Counted from the stretch's first letter, positions 43,393-52,214 are shown. The stretch: 64,000 nucleotides of DNA from DASSUW01 sp963740605 (GCA_963740605.1 CAVUFC010000036.1:186001-250000); one strand, 5' to 3'. The notes: a model not told the origin generated them from the letters alone. Numbers and translations: made by a program.

Positions 43393-45036
43393 ATGAGCAC
43401 CAACGGACATCACCCGACTTACGACGCCATCGTCGTCGGAGGCGGTCACAACGGCCTTGCCGCAGCCGCGTACCTCGCCCAGGCAGGGTTGCGCGTCTGC
43501 GTGCTCGAGCGTCGCGACATCCTCGGCGGCGCCTGCGTCACCGAGGAGGTGTGGCCCGGCCACCGCGTCTCGCGCGCCTCCTACGTGGTCTCGCTCCTTC
43601 ACCCGAAGGTCGTCGACGACCTCGAGCTGAAGAAGTTCGGCTACGAGGTCCACCCGCTCGACCCGGCCTACTCGACGCTGCCGCCCGACGGCCCGCCGCT
43701 GTTCTTCTTCAACGACGAGCAGCAGGCGATGGACTCGATCCGCCCGCACTCGCGCAAGGACGCCGACGCCTATCCCGCGTTCAACGCGCTGCTGGAGCGG
43801 ATGGCCAACTTCCTGCGCCCGATGATGCTGCGCCCGCCGCCGGCGCTCGGCTCGCGCAGTCCGGGCGACCTGTTCTCGCTGCTGCGCGAGGCCGGCCGTG
43901 CCGCCGGTCTGTCCAAGCGCGACATCATCGACTTCTACCGGATCATGACCATGTCGGTGGGCGACCTGCTCGACGACTGGTTCGAGTGCGACGCGTTCAA
44001 GGGCGCGATGGCGTCGAGCGGCGTGGTCGGCGTGTGGGCCGGCCCGCGTACGCCCGGCACCGCCTACAACCTGCTGCACCACGAGCTCGGCGAGATCGAT
44101 GGCGTCTCCGGCCTGTGGGGCCATGTGAAGGGCGGCATGGGCGCGATCTCGATGGCGATCGCGCGCAGCGCTGAGGCCTCGGGCGCGACGATCCGTACCG
44201 GCGCATCCGTCAAGTCGATCGACGTGTCCGGCGGCCGCACCGTCGGCGTCACGCTCGATACCGGTGAGGAGATCTTCGCGCCGGTCGTCGTGTCCGGCGC
44301 GCACCCGAAGACGACCGTCCTGGACATGGTCGGCGCCGAGCACTTCCCCGCCGACGTGGCCGACGACATGCGCAAGTACCGCACGCGCGGTGGGTCGGTG
44401 AAGGTCAACTGGGTGCTCTCGGAGCCGCCGCGCTATGAGGGCGTGTCCGCGGAGGATCAGAACCGGCTCGTGCGATCGGGCGTGGCGTTCTGCCCGTCGA
44501 TCGACATGCTCGAGCGCGCGTGGCAGGACGCCTGCCGCGGCGTGCCCGCCGAGGTCCCGTACCTCGAGGTCGAGACGCCGTCGACGATCGACTCGACGCT
44601 CACCGACGACGGCACGACGATCGTCACGATGTTCACCCAGTACGGCCCGTACGAGGAGTCCGGCTGGCCGGAGGGCTCGCGCGAGGCGTACGCCGACCGC
44701 TGCCTGGAGATCCTCGCCGAGCGCGCGCCGAACGTGAAGGACGCGGTGATCCACCGCGAGGTGCTCGCGCCGCCGGACCTCGAGCGCATCTTCGGCCTCA
44801 TCGGCGGCTCGATCTTCCAGGGCGAGCAGGGCCTGGACCAGATGGCGTTCATGCGGCCGATCCCGGCGCTGGCGCAGTACGCGACCCCGGTCGACGGTCT
44901 GTACCTGTGCGGCGCGGGCACGCACCCGGGCGGCGGCGTGATGGCCCTCGGCGGCCACAACGCGGCGAACCGGATCCTGCACGACCAGCGGTTCAAGCGC
45001 GCCCGCCGCCGGGTGCGGGAGGCACTGCCGGTTTGA
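43393..45036 (+). CDS. FAD-dependent oxidoreductase 1 (CrtI/PYROXD2-like)
   Basis: A 547-residue flavoprotein of COG1233. The FAD site is AIVVGGGHNGLAAAAYLAQ (residues 13-31) then VLERRDILGGACVTEE. GVWAGPRTPGTAYNLLHHEL, LWGHVKGGMGAISMAIA and YLCGAGTHPGGGVMALGGHN are the PYROXD2-like blocks, distinct from true phytoene desaturases. No carotenoid genes are near, so a role in desaturating or oxidising a small metabolite is more likely. ATG at 43393 is set by the promoter; an in-frame GTG lies three codons upstream. First gene of a four-gene operon. Confidence 0.85.
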   Translation: MSTNGHHPTYDAIVVGGGHNGLAAAAYLAQAGLRVCVLERRDILGGACVTEEVWPGHRVSRASYVVSLLHPKVVDDLELKKFGYEVHPLDPAYSTLPPDGPPLFFFNDEQQAMDSIRPHSRKDADAYPAFNALLERMANFLRPMMLRPPPALGSRSPGDLFSLLREAGRAAGLSKRDIIDFYRIMTMSVGDLLDDWFECDAFKGAMASSGVVGVWAGPRTPGTAYNLLHHELGEIDGVSGLWGHVKGGMGAISMAIARSAEASGATIRTGASVKSIDVSGGRTVGVTLDTGEEIFAPVVVSGAHPKTTVLDMVGAEHFPADVADDMRKYRTRGGSVKVNWVLSEPPRYEGVSAEDQNRLVRSGVAFCPSIDMLERAWQDACRGVPAEVPYLEVETPSTIDSTLTDDGTTIVTMFTQYGPYEESGWPEGSREAYADRCLEILAERAPNVKDAVIHREVLAPPDLERIFGLIGGSIFQGEQGLDQMAFMRPIPALAQYATPVDGLYLCGAGTHPGGGVMALGGHNAANRILHDQRFKRARRRVREALPV

Positions 45037-46163
45037 CGCCTGCGGAACGAGCCCGCGCGTTCGTCGACGACGTTCTCATCCCCCTGGAGGAGAAAGCCGA
45101 ACGGGCGGGAGGGCATCTGCCTGACGGCGACGTCGCCCGCATCAAGTCCGAAGCCCTGGCCGCCGGTCTCGCCGGAGGTCTGCACGCGGCCGAGCACGGC
45201 GGCCAGGGCTGGAGCAAGTCCGAGTGGGTGCTGGTCGAGGAGCAGTTCGGGCGCTCGACCAACGCCCTCTCCTGGCACATCCCGAGCGCGTACAACGTGC
45301 TGGCCTCCGGCTCGCCGGAGCAGATCGACCGCTGGCTGCGGCCAGCGCTGCGCGGCGAGCTGCACGACGCCTACGCGGTGACCGAGGAGGGCGCGGGGTC
45401 AGACCCCTCCGGCATCGCGGCGCGGGCCGAGCGGCGCGACGGCGGCTGGGTCATCAGCGGCGAGAAGTGGTTCGTCACCTACGGCGACGTCGCGGCGGTC
45501 TACATCGTCGTCGCGCAGACGGACTCAGGCCCAACGCTGTTCCTCGTCGACCGGTCCTTGGATGGCATCGACGTCGTCGACAACCCGCCGTTCACGCACA
45601 CGTATCCGCACGGGCATCCGACGATCCGGTTCACCGACGTGCGCGTGGGGGACGCCGATGTGGTCGGCGGCGTCGGCGAGGGCGACGAGCTGCAGCGCGC
45701 GTGGTTCACCGAGGAGCGGATCGGGATCGCGGCGCGCGGCGTCGGCTCGATGTGGCGGCTGCTCGACGAGACGGTTGCGTGGGCGACCGAGCGCCAACAG
45801 GGCGGCTCGCGGATCTACGACTACCAGGGCGTCTCGTTCCCGCTGGCCGACTCCGCGGCGGACGCGGCGGCCGGTCGCGCGCTGACGCTCGAGGTCGCGC
45901 GGCTGGCTGATTCCGGCGCGGATCCCAAGGTCGTGCACGCCAAGGCATCGATGGCGAAGCTGTTCGTGTCCGAGGCCGCCTACCGCTGCGCCGATCGCGC
46001 GGTACAGGTGTTCGGCGGCCGCGGCTACATGCGCACCAACGTCGCCGAACGGTTCCTGCGCGAGCTGCGTGTCGACCGCATCTGGGAGGGCACGAGCGAG
46101 ATCCAGCGCCTGATCGTGGCGCGCGCCCTGGAGCGGCGCGGAGTGGAGCGGACTCTCCACTAG
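45033..46163 (+). CDS. Acyl-CoA dehydrogenase
   Basis: A 376-residue flavin enzyme that would desaturate an acyl-CoA at the alpha-beta position. The signature AYAVTEEGAGSDPSGIAARA is near residue 115 and the catalytic-base region DRIWEGTSEIQRLIVARAL lies near the C-terminus; QVFGGRGYMRTNVAERFLR precedes it. TTG at 45033 overlaps the upstream stop (TTGA) with GGGAGG ahead. The GSDP codons form the 13-mer GGGGTCAGACCCC, also the core of the palindrome in the next gene. Confidence 0.88.
   Translation: MTPAERARAFVDDVLIPLEEKAERAGGHLPDGDVARIKSEALAAGLAGGLHAAEHGGQGWSKSEWVLVEEQFGRSTNALSWHIPSAYNVLASGSPEQIDRWLRPALRGELHDAYAVTEEGAGSDPSGIAARAERRDGGWVISGEKWFVTYGDVAAVYIVVAQTDSGPTLFLVDRSLDGIDVVDNPPFTHTYPHGHPTIRFTDVRVGDADVVGGVGEGDELQRAWFTEERIGIAARGVGSMWRLLDETVAWATERQQGGSRIYDYQGVSFPLADSAADAAAGRALTLEVARLADSGADPKVVHAKASMAKLFVSEAAYRCADRAVQVFGGRGYMRTNVAERFLRELRVDRIWEGTSEIQRLIVARALERRGVERTLH
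45395..45407. repeat. GGGGTCAGACCCC 13-mer in the acyl-CoA dehydrogenase gene
   Basis: The 13-base palindrome-like word is identical to both ends of the element at 47821-47865. Here it encodes the conserved GSDP of the enzyme, so it may be coincidence or selection on codons. Confidence 0.5.
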
Positions 46164-48193
46164 TGGATCGCCTGCTCCACCCCCGATCGGTGGCGGTCGT
46201 CGGCGCGTCCGAGCGGCCCGACACCTACTCGTCCGAGACCCTCCTGAACCTGCAGCGCCTGGACTTCAGCGGCGAAGTGTGGGGCGTCAATCCGCGCCGC
46301 TCGACGGTCTACGGCCTGCCCTGCTTTCCGTCGCTGACCGACCTCCCGGGCGTCCCCGACGCGGTCGTGGTGGCGATCCCGGCGGCCGGCGTGCCCGAGG
46401 TGATCGACGAGGCGGGTGCGCTGGGCTGCGGCGGCGCGGTGGTGTATGGCGCCGGGTTCGGCGAGACGGCGGACGGGCTGTCGCTGGAGCTCGAGCTCCG
46501 CGAGGCCGCGCGACGCCACTCGCTGCCCGTCTGCGGCCCGAACTGCGACGGGCTGATCTCGTTACATTCACGCGCGGCGCTGTGGGGCGACGCGCTCGCC
46601 TCGCCGCAGCCGGGGCACGTCGCGCTCGTCTCGCAGAGCGGCAACCTGGTCGTGAACGCGCTGGCGACCCGACGCGGCCTCCGGCTGCACACCGCGATCT
46701 CGTCCGGGAACGAGGCCGTGGTCACGACGCCGGACTGGGTCGAGGTGCTCGCGCGCGAAGCGGGCGTGCGGTCGATCGCGCTGCTGATCGAGGCCGACGG
46801 CGACGGGGCACGCCTGTGCGAGGCGCTGGCAGTGTGCGCGGACGAGGGTGTGGGAGTGGCGGTGCTCAAGGTCGGCGCATCGGCGGCGGGCGCGCGGGCC
46901 GCGGCTGCGCACACCGGGGCGGTGGCCGGTGACCACCGCGTCTTTCGCGCGCTGGTGGAGGAGGCGGGCGCGGCGTGGGCGGCCGACGTGCACGATCTCC
47001 TCGAGCTCGCGAAGGCTTTGGCGGTCCGCGGCGCGCGCCCTCGCGGCGGCGGCACCGCGATCCTCACCTGCTCGGGCGGCGACTCCGGCCTCGGCGCCGA
47101 CGAGGCCGCCCGCGTGGGTCTCCCGCTGCCACCGCTCGCGCCCGACACCATCACTTCTCTCCGCGCACAGCTGCCCGCCGCCGCCACGGTCGCCAACCCG
47201 CTCGACTACACGGCGATGATCTGGGGCGAGGTCGAGACGCTGCGCGACCTCATCCGCACGGTCGGCGAGGACCCCGCGATCGGCCACGTCCTCGTCTTCT
47301 ACGACCGCCCGCCGGGCATCTCCGGCGCGTCGCTGGAGAGCTGGGCGGCAGTCGAGGAGGGGATCCTCGCGGGGGCGTCGGTCTCGCCCGTGCCGGTGAT
47401 GGTCGCGGCGACCTTGCCCGAGCTGCTCGACGACGAGGCTGCCTGGCAGTTCTGCGACGCGGGCGTCCCGGCGGTCGCCGGCCTGCGCACCGGCATCGCC
47501 GTCGCCGCCGCGCTGGCCGCCCCGCCCGCCGACGCCGCTCGGCTGCGCGCGATCGCCGCTCACATCGTCTCGGGCGGCGACGGTCCCTGGCTCGCCGAGC
47601 ACGAGGCCAAGGCGCTGCTGCGCGCCCGCGGAGTCCCGGTCCCCGACGGCCGTCTCGCCGCCGACGAGGACGACGCGGTCTCCGCCTGGCACGACCTGGC
47701 CGGCCCGGTGGCCCTCAAGGTCTCCGCGCCCGACATGCGCCACAAGACCGCGAACGGCGCCCTCGCCCTCGATCTGCGCGACGAGATCACGATCCGCGCG
47801 GCGTACCAACGGCTCAAGCGGGGGTCAGACCCCTTGAGTCACCCCGACTCAAGGGGTCTGACCCCTTCAGTGCTCGTGGAGCAGATGGCCGCGCCCGGGG
47901 TCGAGCTTATGATCAGCGTGCGGCGAGACGCCGTCGTACCGGTGCTCGTGATCGGCCTCGGCGGCATCCACGTCGAGGCGCTCGACAGGGTCGCGCTCGT
48001 CCCGCTGCCGGCCGACCGCGCACGGATCGAACGGGCGCTGCAGACAGTCGGGGCGCCGCCGCAGGCCGCGCCGATCGCCGCTCAGATCGCGAACGCCGCC
48101 GAGGGGCTGGCGCTCCTCGAGTGCAATCCGGTACTCATCCACAGCGACGGCGCCGTCGTCGTCGACGCCATCGCCAAGGAGGTCGTTCAGTGA
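46163..48193 (+). CDS. ADP-forming acyl-CoA ligase (acetate-CoA ligase family)
   Basis: A 676-residue fused alpha-beta ligase that makes an acyl-CoA, or in reverse ATP, from the free acid. Domain order: CoA-binding Rossmann (LLHPRSVAVVGASERPDTYS, residues 5-24), succinyl-CoA-ligase-like flavodoxin domains with AAAHTGAVAGDHRVFRALVE near residue 250 carrying the phospho-transfer His, then an ATP-grasp half from about 470 (LAEHEAKALLRARGVPVPDG, VALKVSAPDMRHKTANGALA). Fifteen residues near 553-567 (GSDPLSHPDSRGLTP) are encoded by an inserted palindrome and interrupt the ATP-grasp domain. GTG start overlaps the previous stop by one base. Confidence 0.88.
   Translation: MDRLLHPRSVAVVGASERPDTYSSETLLNLQRLDFSGEVWGVNPRRSTVYGLPCFPSLTDLPGVPDAVVVAIPAAGVPEVIDEAGALGCGGAVVYGAGFGETADGLSLELELREAARRHSLPVCGPNCDGLISLHSRAALWGDALASPQPGHVALVSQSGNLVVNALATRRGLRLHTAISSGNEAVVTTPDWVEVLAREAGVRSIALLIEADGDGARLCEALAVCADEGVGVAVLKVGASAAGARAAAAHTGAVAGDHRVFRALVEEAGAAWAADVHDLLELAKALAVRGARPRGGGTAILTCSGGDSGLGADEAARVGLPLPPLAPDTITSLRAQLPAAATVANPLDYTAMIWGEVETLRDLIRTVGEDPAIGHVLVFYDRPPGISGASLESWAAVEEGILAGASVSPVPVMVAATLPELLDDEAAWQFCDAGVPAVAGLRTGIAVAAALAAPPADAARLRAIAAHIVSGGDGPWLAEHEAKALLRARGVPVPDGRLAADEDDAVSAWHDLAGPVALKVSAPDMRHKTANGALALDLRDEITIRAAYQRLKRGSDPLSHPDSRGLTPSVLVEQMAAPGVELMISVRRDAVVPVLVIGLGGIHVEALDRVALVPLPADRARIERALQTVGAPPQAAPIAAQIANAAEGLALLECNPVLIHSDGAVVVDAIAKEVVQ
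47821..47865. repeat. Perfect 20-bp inverted repeat inserted in the ligase gene
   Basis: GGGGTCAGACCCCTTGAGTC (47821-47840), spacer ACCCC, then its exact reverse complement (47846-47865). The total of 45 bases is 15 codons, so the frame is kept. The terminal word GGGGTCAGACCCC is of the kind seen in dispersed palindromic repeats of many bacterial genomes. It is almost certainly a small mobile palindrome fixed in a coding gene. Confidence 0.85.
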
Positions 48194-49797
48194 ACGCCAT
48201 CGCCAGCCGGCTCGGGCAGGTCGGGCTCCCGTCTCCCATCGCCGAGCTCGCCGCCAAGGACTGGGACGTCGTGGTCGTCGGCGGCGGCCACAACGGCCTC
48301 ACGGCTGCTGCCTATCTCGCCCGCGCCGGGCAATCCGTCCTCGTGCTCGAGCGGCGCGAGCGGCTCGGCGGCGCCGCGACGCTCGAGGAGCCGTTCCCCG
48401 GCTACACGATCAGCCCGTGCGCGTACGTCGTCGGCCTGCTCGACGACCTCGTGATCGACGAGCTGCAGCTCAAGCAGCGCGGCCTGCACTTCGACGTCGC
48501 CGACCCGAACCTGTGGGTCCCGTTCGAGGACGGCACGAGCTTCGGCCAGTGGCTCGACGACGACCGCACCCAGCGGGACCTGCTCCGGCTCGGCGTCTCC
48601 GCCAAGGACATCGACGGCTACTGGGCCTACGAGCACCTGTTCGACGAGATCCGCAAGCGCCTGCGCAAGGGCGAGCGCGACACGTGGCTGGGCGAGTCGC
48701 CGACCCGCGCCGAGATCGAGGAGCTCCTGCGGGGCGAGCAGACGATGATCGACGTCGTCTTCGACGCCTCGATCGCCGAGGTGCTCGACGACCACATCGG
48801 CGACGAGCGGATCAAGACCGCGCTGTTCGGCCAGGGGATCATCGGCGCGTGGGCGGGGCCGCGAGACCCTGGCACGGCGTCCGTGAAGCTCATGCACTTC
48901 CAGGGCGACCTCGAGGGTCAGGGCCCGCTGTGGGGCTACGTGCGCGGCGGGATGGGGATGGTCTCATTCGCGATCGCCGACGCGGCCCAGGAAGCGGGCG
49001 CCACGCTCGCGGCCGGGGTGAGTGTGAGCGAGATCGTGCCCGAGGAGGGCGTCCGGCTCGAGGACGGCACACTGATCCGCGCGCGCGCCGTCGTCTGCAA
49101 CGCCGACCCCAAGCGCGCATTGCAGATGCTCTCCGACGTCCCCGCCGACTTCCGCACCCGCCTGGAGGAGTGGAAGATCCGCAGCCCCGTCGTGAAGCTC
49201 AACACCGCGCTCAATGCGCTGCCCGAGTGGACCGCGGCACCCGGCGAGCGGTTCCCGGCGTTCGCGACGATCGACGCCACCGGCACGATGGACGACGCCC
49301 AGCGCGCGTTCGAGCGCTGCACCCGCGGCGAGGCGGCCGTCGACTTCGGCGAGATCTACATCCAGACCGGCTACGACCCGTCACCGGCACCCGAGGGCAA
49401 GCACCTGATGAGCGTGTTCGGCCAGTACGCGCCGTACGACTTCGACTGGGCCAACCGCAAGGAGGAGGTCGCTCAGCAGTTCTTCGACCTGATCACGAAG
49501 TTCGCGCCCAACTTCCCGGACGTGCTCGAGCACTACGAGGTGCTCGGCCCGCCCGACATCGAGGAGCGCATCGGCCTCACCAAGGGCAACATCTTCCAGG
49601 GCGAGACGATGCCCGACCAGATGTGGGAGCACCGGCTGAGCTCGCGCACGCCGATCAACGGGTTCTACTTCTGCGGGGCAGCCACGCACCCCGCGGGAAG
49701 CGTGATCGCGCTCAACGGCCGCAACGCGGCGATGGCGGTACTGGAGGACGCCGGCCTTCAGGCGCGCCCGTCGAGCCACTCGCGCATCGAGACGTGA
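48190..49797 (+). CDS. FAD-dependent oxidoreductase 2 (CrtI/PYROXD2-like)
   Basis: A 535-residue paralogue of the flavoprotein at 43393. The FAD site is DVVVVGGGHNGLTAAAYLAR near residue 26 and VLERRERLGGAATLEE; shared blocks are IIGAWAGPRDPGTASVKLMH, LWGYVRGGMGMVSFAIA and FCGAATHPAGSVIALNGRN. Two paralogues in one operon suggest two successive oxidations or a heteromeric enzyme. GTG at 48190 overlaps the ligase stop and follows a perfect AAGGAGG. Its end overlaps the GTP cyclohydrolase gene by 40 bases. Confidence 0.87.
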   Translation: MNAIASRLGQVGLPSPIAELAAKDWDVVVVGGGHNGLTAAAYLARAGQSVLVLERRERLGGAATLEEPFPGYTISPCAYVVGLLDDLVIDELQLKQRGLHFDVADPNLWVPFEDGTSFGQWLDDDRTQRDLLRLGVSAKDIDGYWAYEHLFDEIRKRLRKGERDTWLGESPTRAEIEELLRGEQTMIDVVFDASIAEVLDDHIGDERIKTALFGQGIIGAWAGPRDPGTASVKLMHFQGDLEGQGPLWGYVRGGMGMVSFAIADAAQEAGATLAAGVSVSEIVPEEGVRLEDGTLIRARAVVCNADPKRALQMLSDVPADFRTRLEEWKIRSPVVKLNTALNALPEWTAAPGERFPAFATIDATGTMDDAQRAFERCTRGEAAVDFGEIYIQTGYDPSPAPEGKHLMSVFGQYAPYDFDWANRKEEVAQQFFDLITKFAPNFPDVLEHYEVLGPPDIEERIGLTKGNIFQGETMPDQMWEHRLSSRTPINGFYFCGAATHPAGSVIALNGRNAAMAVLEDAGLQARPSSHSRIET

Positions 49798-50744
49798 TGC
49801 ACGGACTGGCCGCCTGACGCAAGCTCGGCCCGCATCTCACCCAGCAGCCCGAACCTCTCGGCGGTCACGTTGTGCTGGTGGATGGTCTCCAGGTTCTCCT
49901 GGCGGGCCGAGATGAAGTGGCGGTCGGTGAGCATCGGAAAGTTCTCCACGACGCCGCGCACCATCTCGCGCACACAGTCCTCGACGAACCGCGGGCGCCG
50001 GTGCGCCTTCTCGACCACCGCGCCCTCGTCGGAGCGCTTCATCAGTTCGTAGATCTCCGACGACATCGAGTCCTCGACGACGGCGAGCAGCGTGGCCGCG
50101 TCGATGTCGGTGTCGCAGTCCTCCGGGCAGCCGATGTGGAGCGTGCCGAGGCCACGCTGGTTGTGCGTGGCGACCGGGACCGCCTCGAAGATCTTCTCGA
50201 TCTCGGCCTCGGAGAAGTGCTCGGCGACGAGCCGCTCGCGCGCGCGCGCTGTTACGAGTGTCTGCGCGCAGGGGCACGCGGTCATGCCCTGGGCGCGCAC
50301 GCCGACGAGCCGCCGCGTGCCGACCTCGCTCGCCACGGCGACGCCGAGCAGCGAGTAGATCTCCTGCGTGAGGATCCCGGACTGCGGCGCCGGCTTGTGC
50401 TCCGGATAACGCGCCTCGATGTGGACCTCGGCGCGGCGGGCACCCTGGCGGTCGCGGATCTTCTCGGCGATGTGCTGGGCCAGCGTCTCGGCGCGCAGGG
50501 CCGACTCGCCGAGCACGACCTCACCGATCGCGTCGTTGACGACCTCCTCGAAGCGCGACATGTGCGCGCCCTTCTGGTCGGGGCCGAGGTCGACGAAGCA
50601 GTCCAGGTGCGCGGAGTACAGCTGCTCGGATCCGTTGGCCTGGATCCGGATGACCTTCTCGACGTTCGTCACGCCCACGCGTGACAGCGAGATGGGCAGG
50701 CTCGGGGCCTGCGCTTGGACGTCTTCCAGTGTGATTTCGGACAT
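49758..50744 (-). CDS. folE2: GTP cyclohydrolase, FolE2/MptA type
   Basis: A 328-residue type IB GTP cyclohydrolase opening GTP for tetrahydrofolate (or pterin) synthesis. The metal-site block GMTACPCAQ (Cys157, Cys159) is closer to archaeal MptA than to the usual bacterial GGxxCPCS form. Other blocks are SLSRVGVTNVEKVI, FVDLGPDQKGAHMSRFEE, THNQRGLGTLHIGC and RHFISARQENLETIHQHN. ATG at 50744 with a GGGGG element and TAGCCT 11 bases upstream. Divergent from the sigma-factor gene; ordinary folE is not in the window. Confidence 0.92.
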   Translation of the reverse strand: MSEITLEDVQAQAPSLPISLSRVGVTNVEKVIRIQANGSEQLYSAHLDCFVDLGPDQKGAHMSRFEEVVNDAIGEVVLGESALRAETLAQHIAEKIRDRQGARRAEVHIEARYPEHKPAPQSGILTQEIYSLLGVAVASEVGTRRLVGVRAQGMTACPCAQTLVTARARERLVAEHFSEAEIEKIFEAVPVATHNQRGLGTLHIGCPEDCDTDIDAATLLAVVEDSMSSEIYELMKRSDEGAVVEKAHRRPRFVEDCVREMVRGVVENFPMLTDRHFISARQENLETIHQHNVTAERFGLLGEMRAELASGGQSVHHVSMREWLDGRA

Positions 50745-50891
50745 CTGAACCCCCAAGGCTAGTACTCGGCGTCCCTTCGTTAGTGGCCGTAGTTCACGAA
50801 AGAACACCCATTTGGACAGGACAGAATCCGTGACGCGTGCTACAAAGCCGGGCAGAGAGGCAACGGAGAGCCCTTGAGCCCCGGCCCAAAT

Positions 50892-50926
50892 CGCGACCAA
50901 AGTCGCGGCTTTGCAGCAAGGCTGCA
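50892..50926 (+). promoter_or_regulatory. Two hairpins in the leader of the sigma-factor gene
   Basis: CGCGAC-CAAA-GTCGCG (50892-50907) and TGCAGC-AAG-GCTGCA (50912-50926) are perfect stems separated by four bases, about 75-110 bases before the TTG start. A short TTG-started frame from 50874 reads through them and past the sigma start, so leader translation could affect them. Confidence 0.45.
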
Positions 50927-51001
50927 CACCGACATAGACGGAAGGAGCGGTTCTTCGGGAGGGGAATTCGCTCGCGTTGTCGTCCCGAAGGATCGAGAAG
51001 G

Positions 51002-52144
51002 TTGGGCACTAAGACCGAAGCACTGCTCGCGAGTGACGTGTCGATTGTCGAGATCGACGAGCTTCGCCCGCTGATTCTTGAAGGCCAGGAGCGGGGGTTC
51101 CTGACCTTTGAGCAGATCGCCTCTTGTCTTGAAGAGGTGGAGGTCACGAAGGAGCAGGTCGCCGAGCTGCACTCGTACCTGGAAGACCAGGGCATCGATG
51201 TCGTGAACGCCGAAGACGGGCGTCCCGCGATCGCAGAAGGCCGCCGCTTTGAGCCCGCCGCGGCGCAGGGCAAGACGCCCGACGCGCCGCGCAAGCCGGA
51301 AATCGACCTGACGGTCGAGCCCAGTCTGGATTCGCTGCGGCTCTACCTCCGGTCGATCGGCCGCGTACAGCTGCTGACGGCCGAGCGCGAGGTCGCGCTC
51401 GCCCAGCGGATAGAGCGCGGCGACCTGGTAGCCAAGCAGGAGATGGTCGAGGCCAACCTGCGCCTCGTCGTGTCGATCGCCAAGGGCTACCTCGGCCGGG
51501 GCCTGTCGTTCCTGGATCTCATCCAGGAGGGCTCGCTGGGCCTGATCCGGGCGGTGGAGAAGTTCGACTACCGCCGTGGCTACAAGTTCTCGACATATGC
51601 GACCTGGTGGATCCGCCAGGCGGTAACGCGGGCGATTGCGGACAAAGGCCGCACGATCCGCATCCCCGTCCACATGGTGGAGAAGCTCAACAAGGTCGTG
51701 CACGTAGAGCGCCAACTCGTCCAGCAGCTCGGCCGTGAGCCGCTGCCGGAGGAGATCGCCGCCGAGCTCGAGTGCTCGGCACGCGAGGTGCGGGACATCC
51801 TGCGCATGGCGCAGCAACCGGTATCGCTGGAGAAGCCGATCGGCGAGGAGGAGGAGTCAGAGCTCGGCGATTTCGTCGAGGACGACACCGCGATCTCCCC
51901 GTTCGAGATGGCTTCGGAGAACCTCCGCAAGGAGAACGTCCGGCGGGCGCTCGACGCCCTGCCGCAGCGTGAGCGTGAGGTGATCGAGATGCGGTTCGGG
52001 CTTACGGGCGCGCGCCCGTACACGCTCGAGGAGGTCGGCCGCGCGTTCAACGTGACGCGCGAGCGGATCCGGCAGATCGAGAACCACACCCTCAAGAAGC
52101 TGGAATCGCTGCCCGAGGCCCAGCGCCTCCGCGATTCCGCCTGA
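51002..52144 (+). CDS. rpoD: Principal RNA polymerase sigma factor (RpoD/SigA)
   Basis: A 380-residue group 1 sigma factor. Region 1.1-like helices (ELRPLILEGQERGFLTFEQI, residues 18-37) precede region 1.2 (SLRLYLRSIGRVQLLTAERE). Region 2 is complete with VVSIAKGYLGRGLSFLDLIQ and YKFSTYATWWIRQAVTRAI for -10 recognition; region 4.2 is YTLEEVGRAFNVTRERIRQI for -35 recognition. Region 1.1 with acidic character supports the housekeeping type. TTG at 51002 with AAGGA upstream is preferred; the frame is open to 50837, but that part is the structured leader. Divergent from folE2. Confidence 0.93.
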   Translation: MGTKTEALLASDVSIVEIDELRPLILEGQERGFLTFEQIASCLEEVEVTKEQVAELHSYLEDQGIDVVNAEDGRPAIAEGRRFEPAAAQGKTPDAPRKPEIDLTVEPSLDSLRLYLRSIGRVQLLTAEREVALAQRIERGDLVAKQEMVEANLRLVVSIAKGYLGRGLSFLDLIQEGSLGLIRAVEKFDYRRGYKFSTYATWWIRQAVTRAIADKGRTIRIPVHMVEKLNKVVHVERQLVQQLGREPLPEEIAAELECSAREVRDILRMAQQPVSLEKPIGEEEESELGDFVEDDTAISPFEMASENLRKENVRRALDALPQREREVIEMRFGLTGARPYTLEEVGRAFNVTRERIRQIENHTLKKLESLPEAQRLRDSA

Positions 52145-52154
52145 GTCTTGTGCC

Positions 52155-52184
52155 GGTGCGGCGGGCCGTTGAGCCCGTCGCACC
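52155..52184. terminator. Hairpin terminator after the sigma-factor gene
   Basis: GGTGCGGCGGGC pairs with GCCCGTCGCACC around CGTTGA, a 12-bp stem with one mismatch. No T-run follows. It separates the sigma gene from tRNA-Tyr. Confidence 0.65.
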
Positions 52185-52208
52185 GCGCTAGACGCTGCGC
52201 TCCGTCGC

Positions 52209-52214
52209 TAGACT
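52209..52214 (+). promoter_or_regulatory. -10 box of tRNA-Tyr
   Basis: TAGACT ends 12 bases before the mature tRNA, a usual distance for a tRNA promoter. Confidence 0.5.

Noticed and set aside
47821..47865. Reading the palindrome as a transcription terminator
   Set aside because: It lies in the middle of an intact coding frame, has no T-run and keeps the frame, so an inserted repeat fits better.
43393..49797. Carotenoid biosynthesis from the CrtI-like genes
   Set aside because: No crtB, crtE or crtY is nearby, and the sequences fit PYROXD2-type flavoproteins beside acyl-CoA enzymes.
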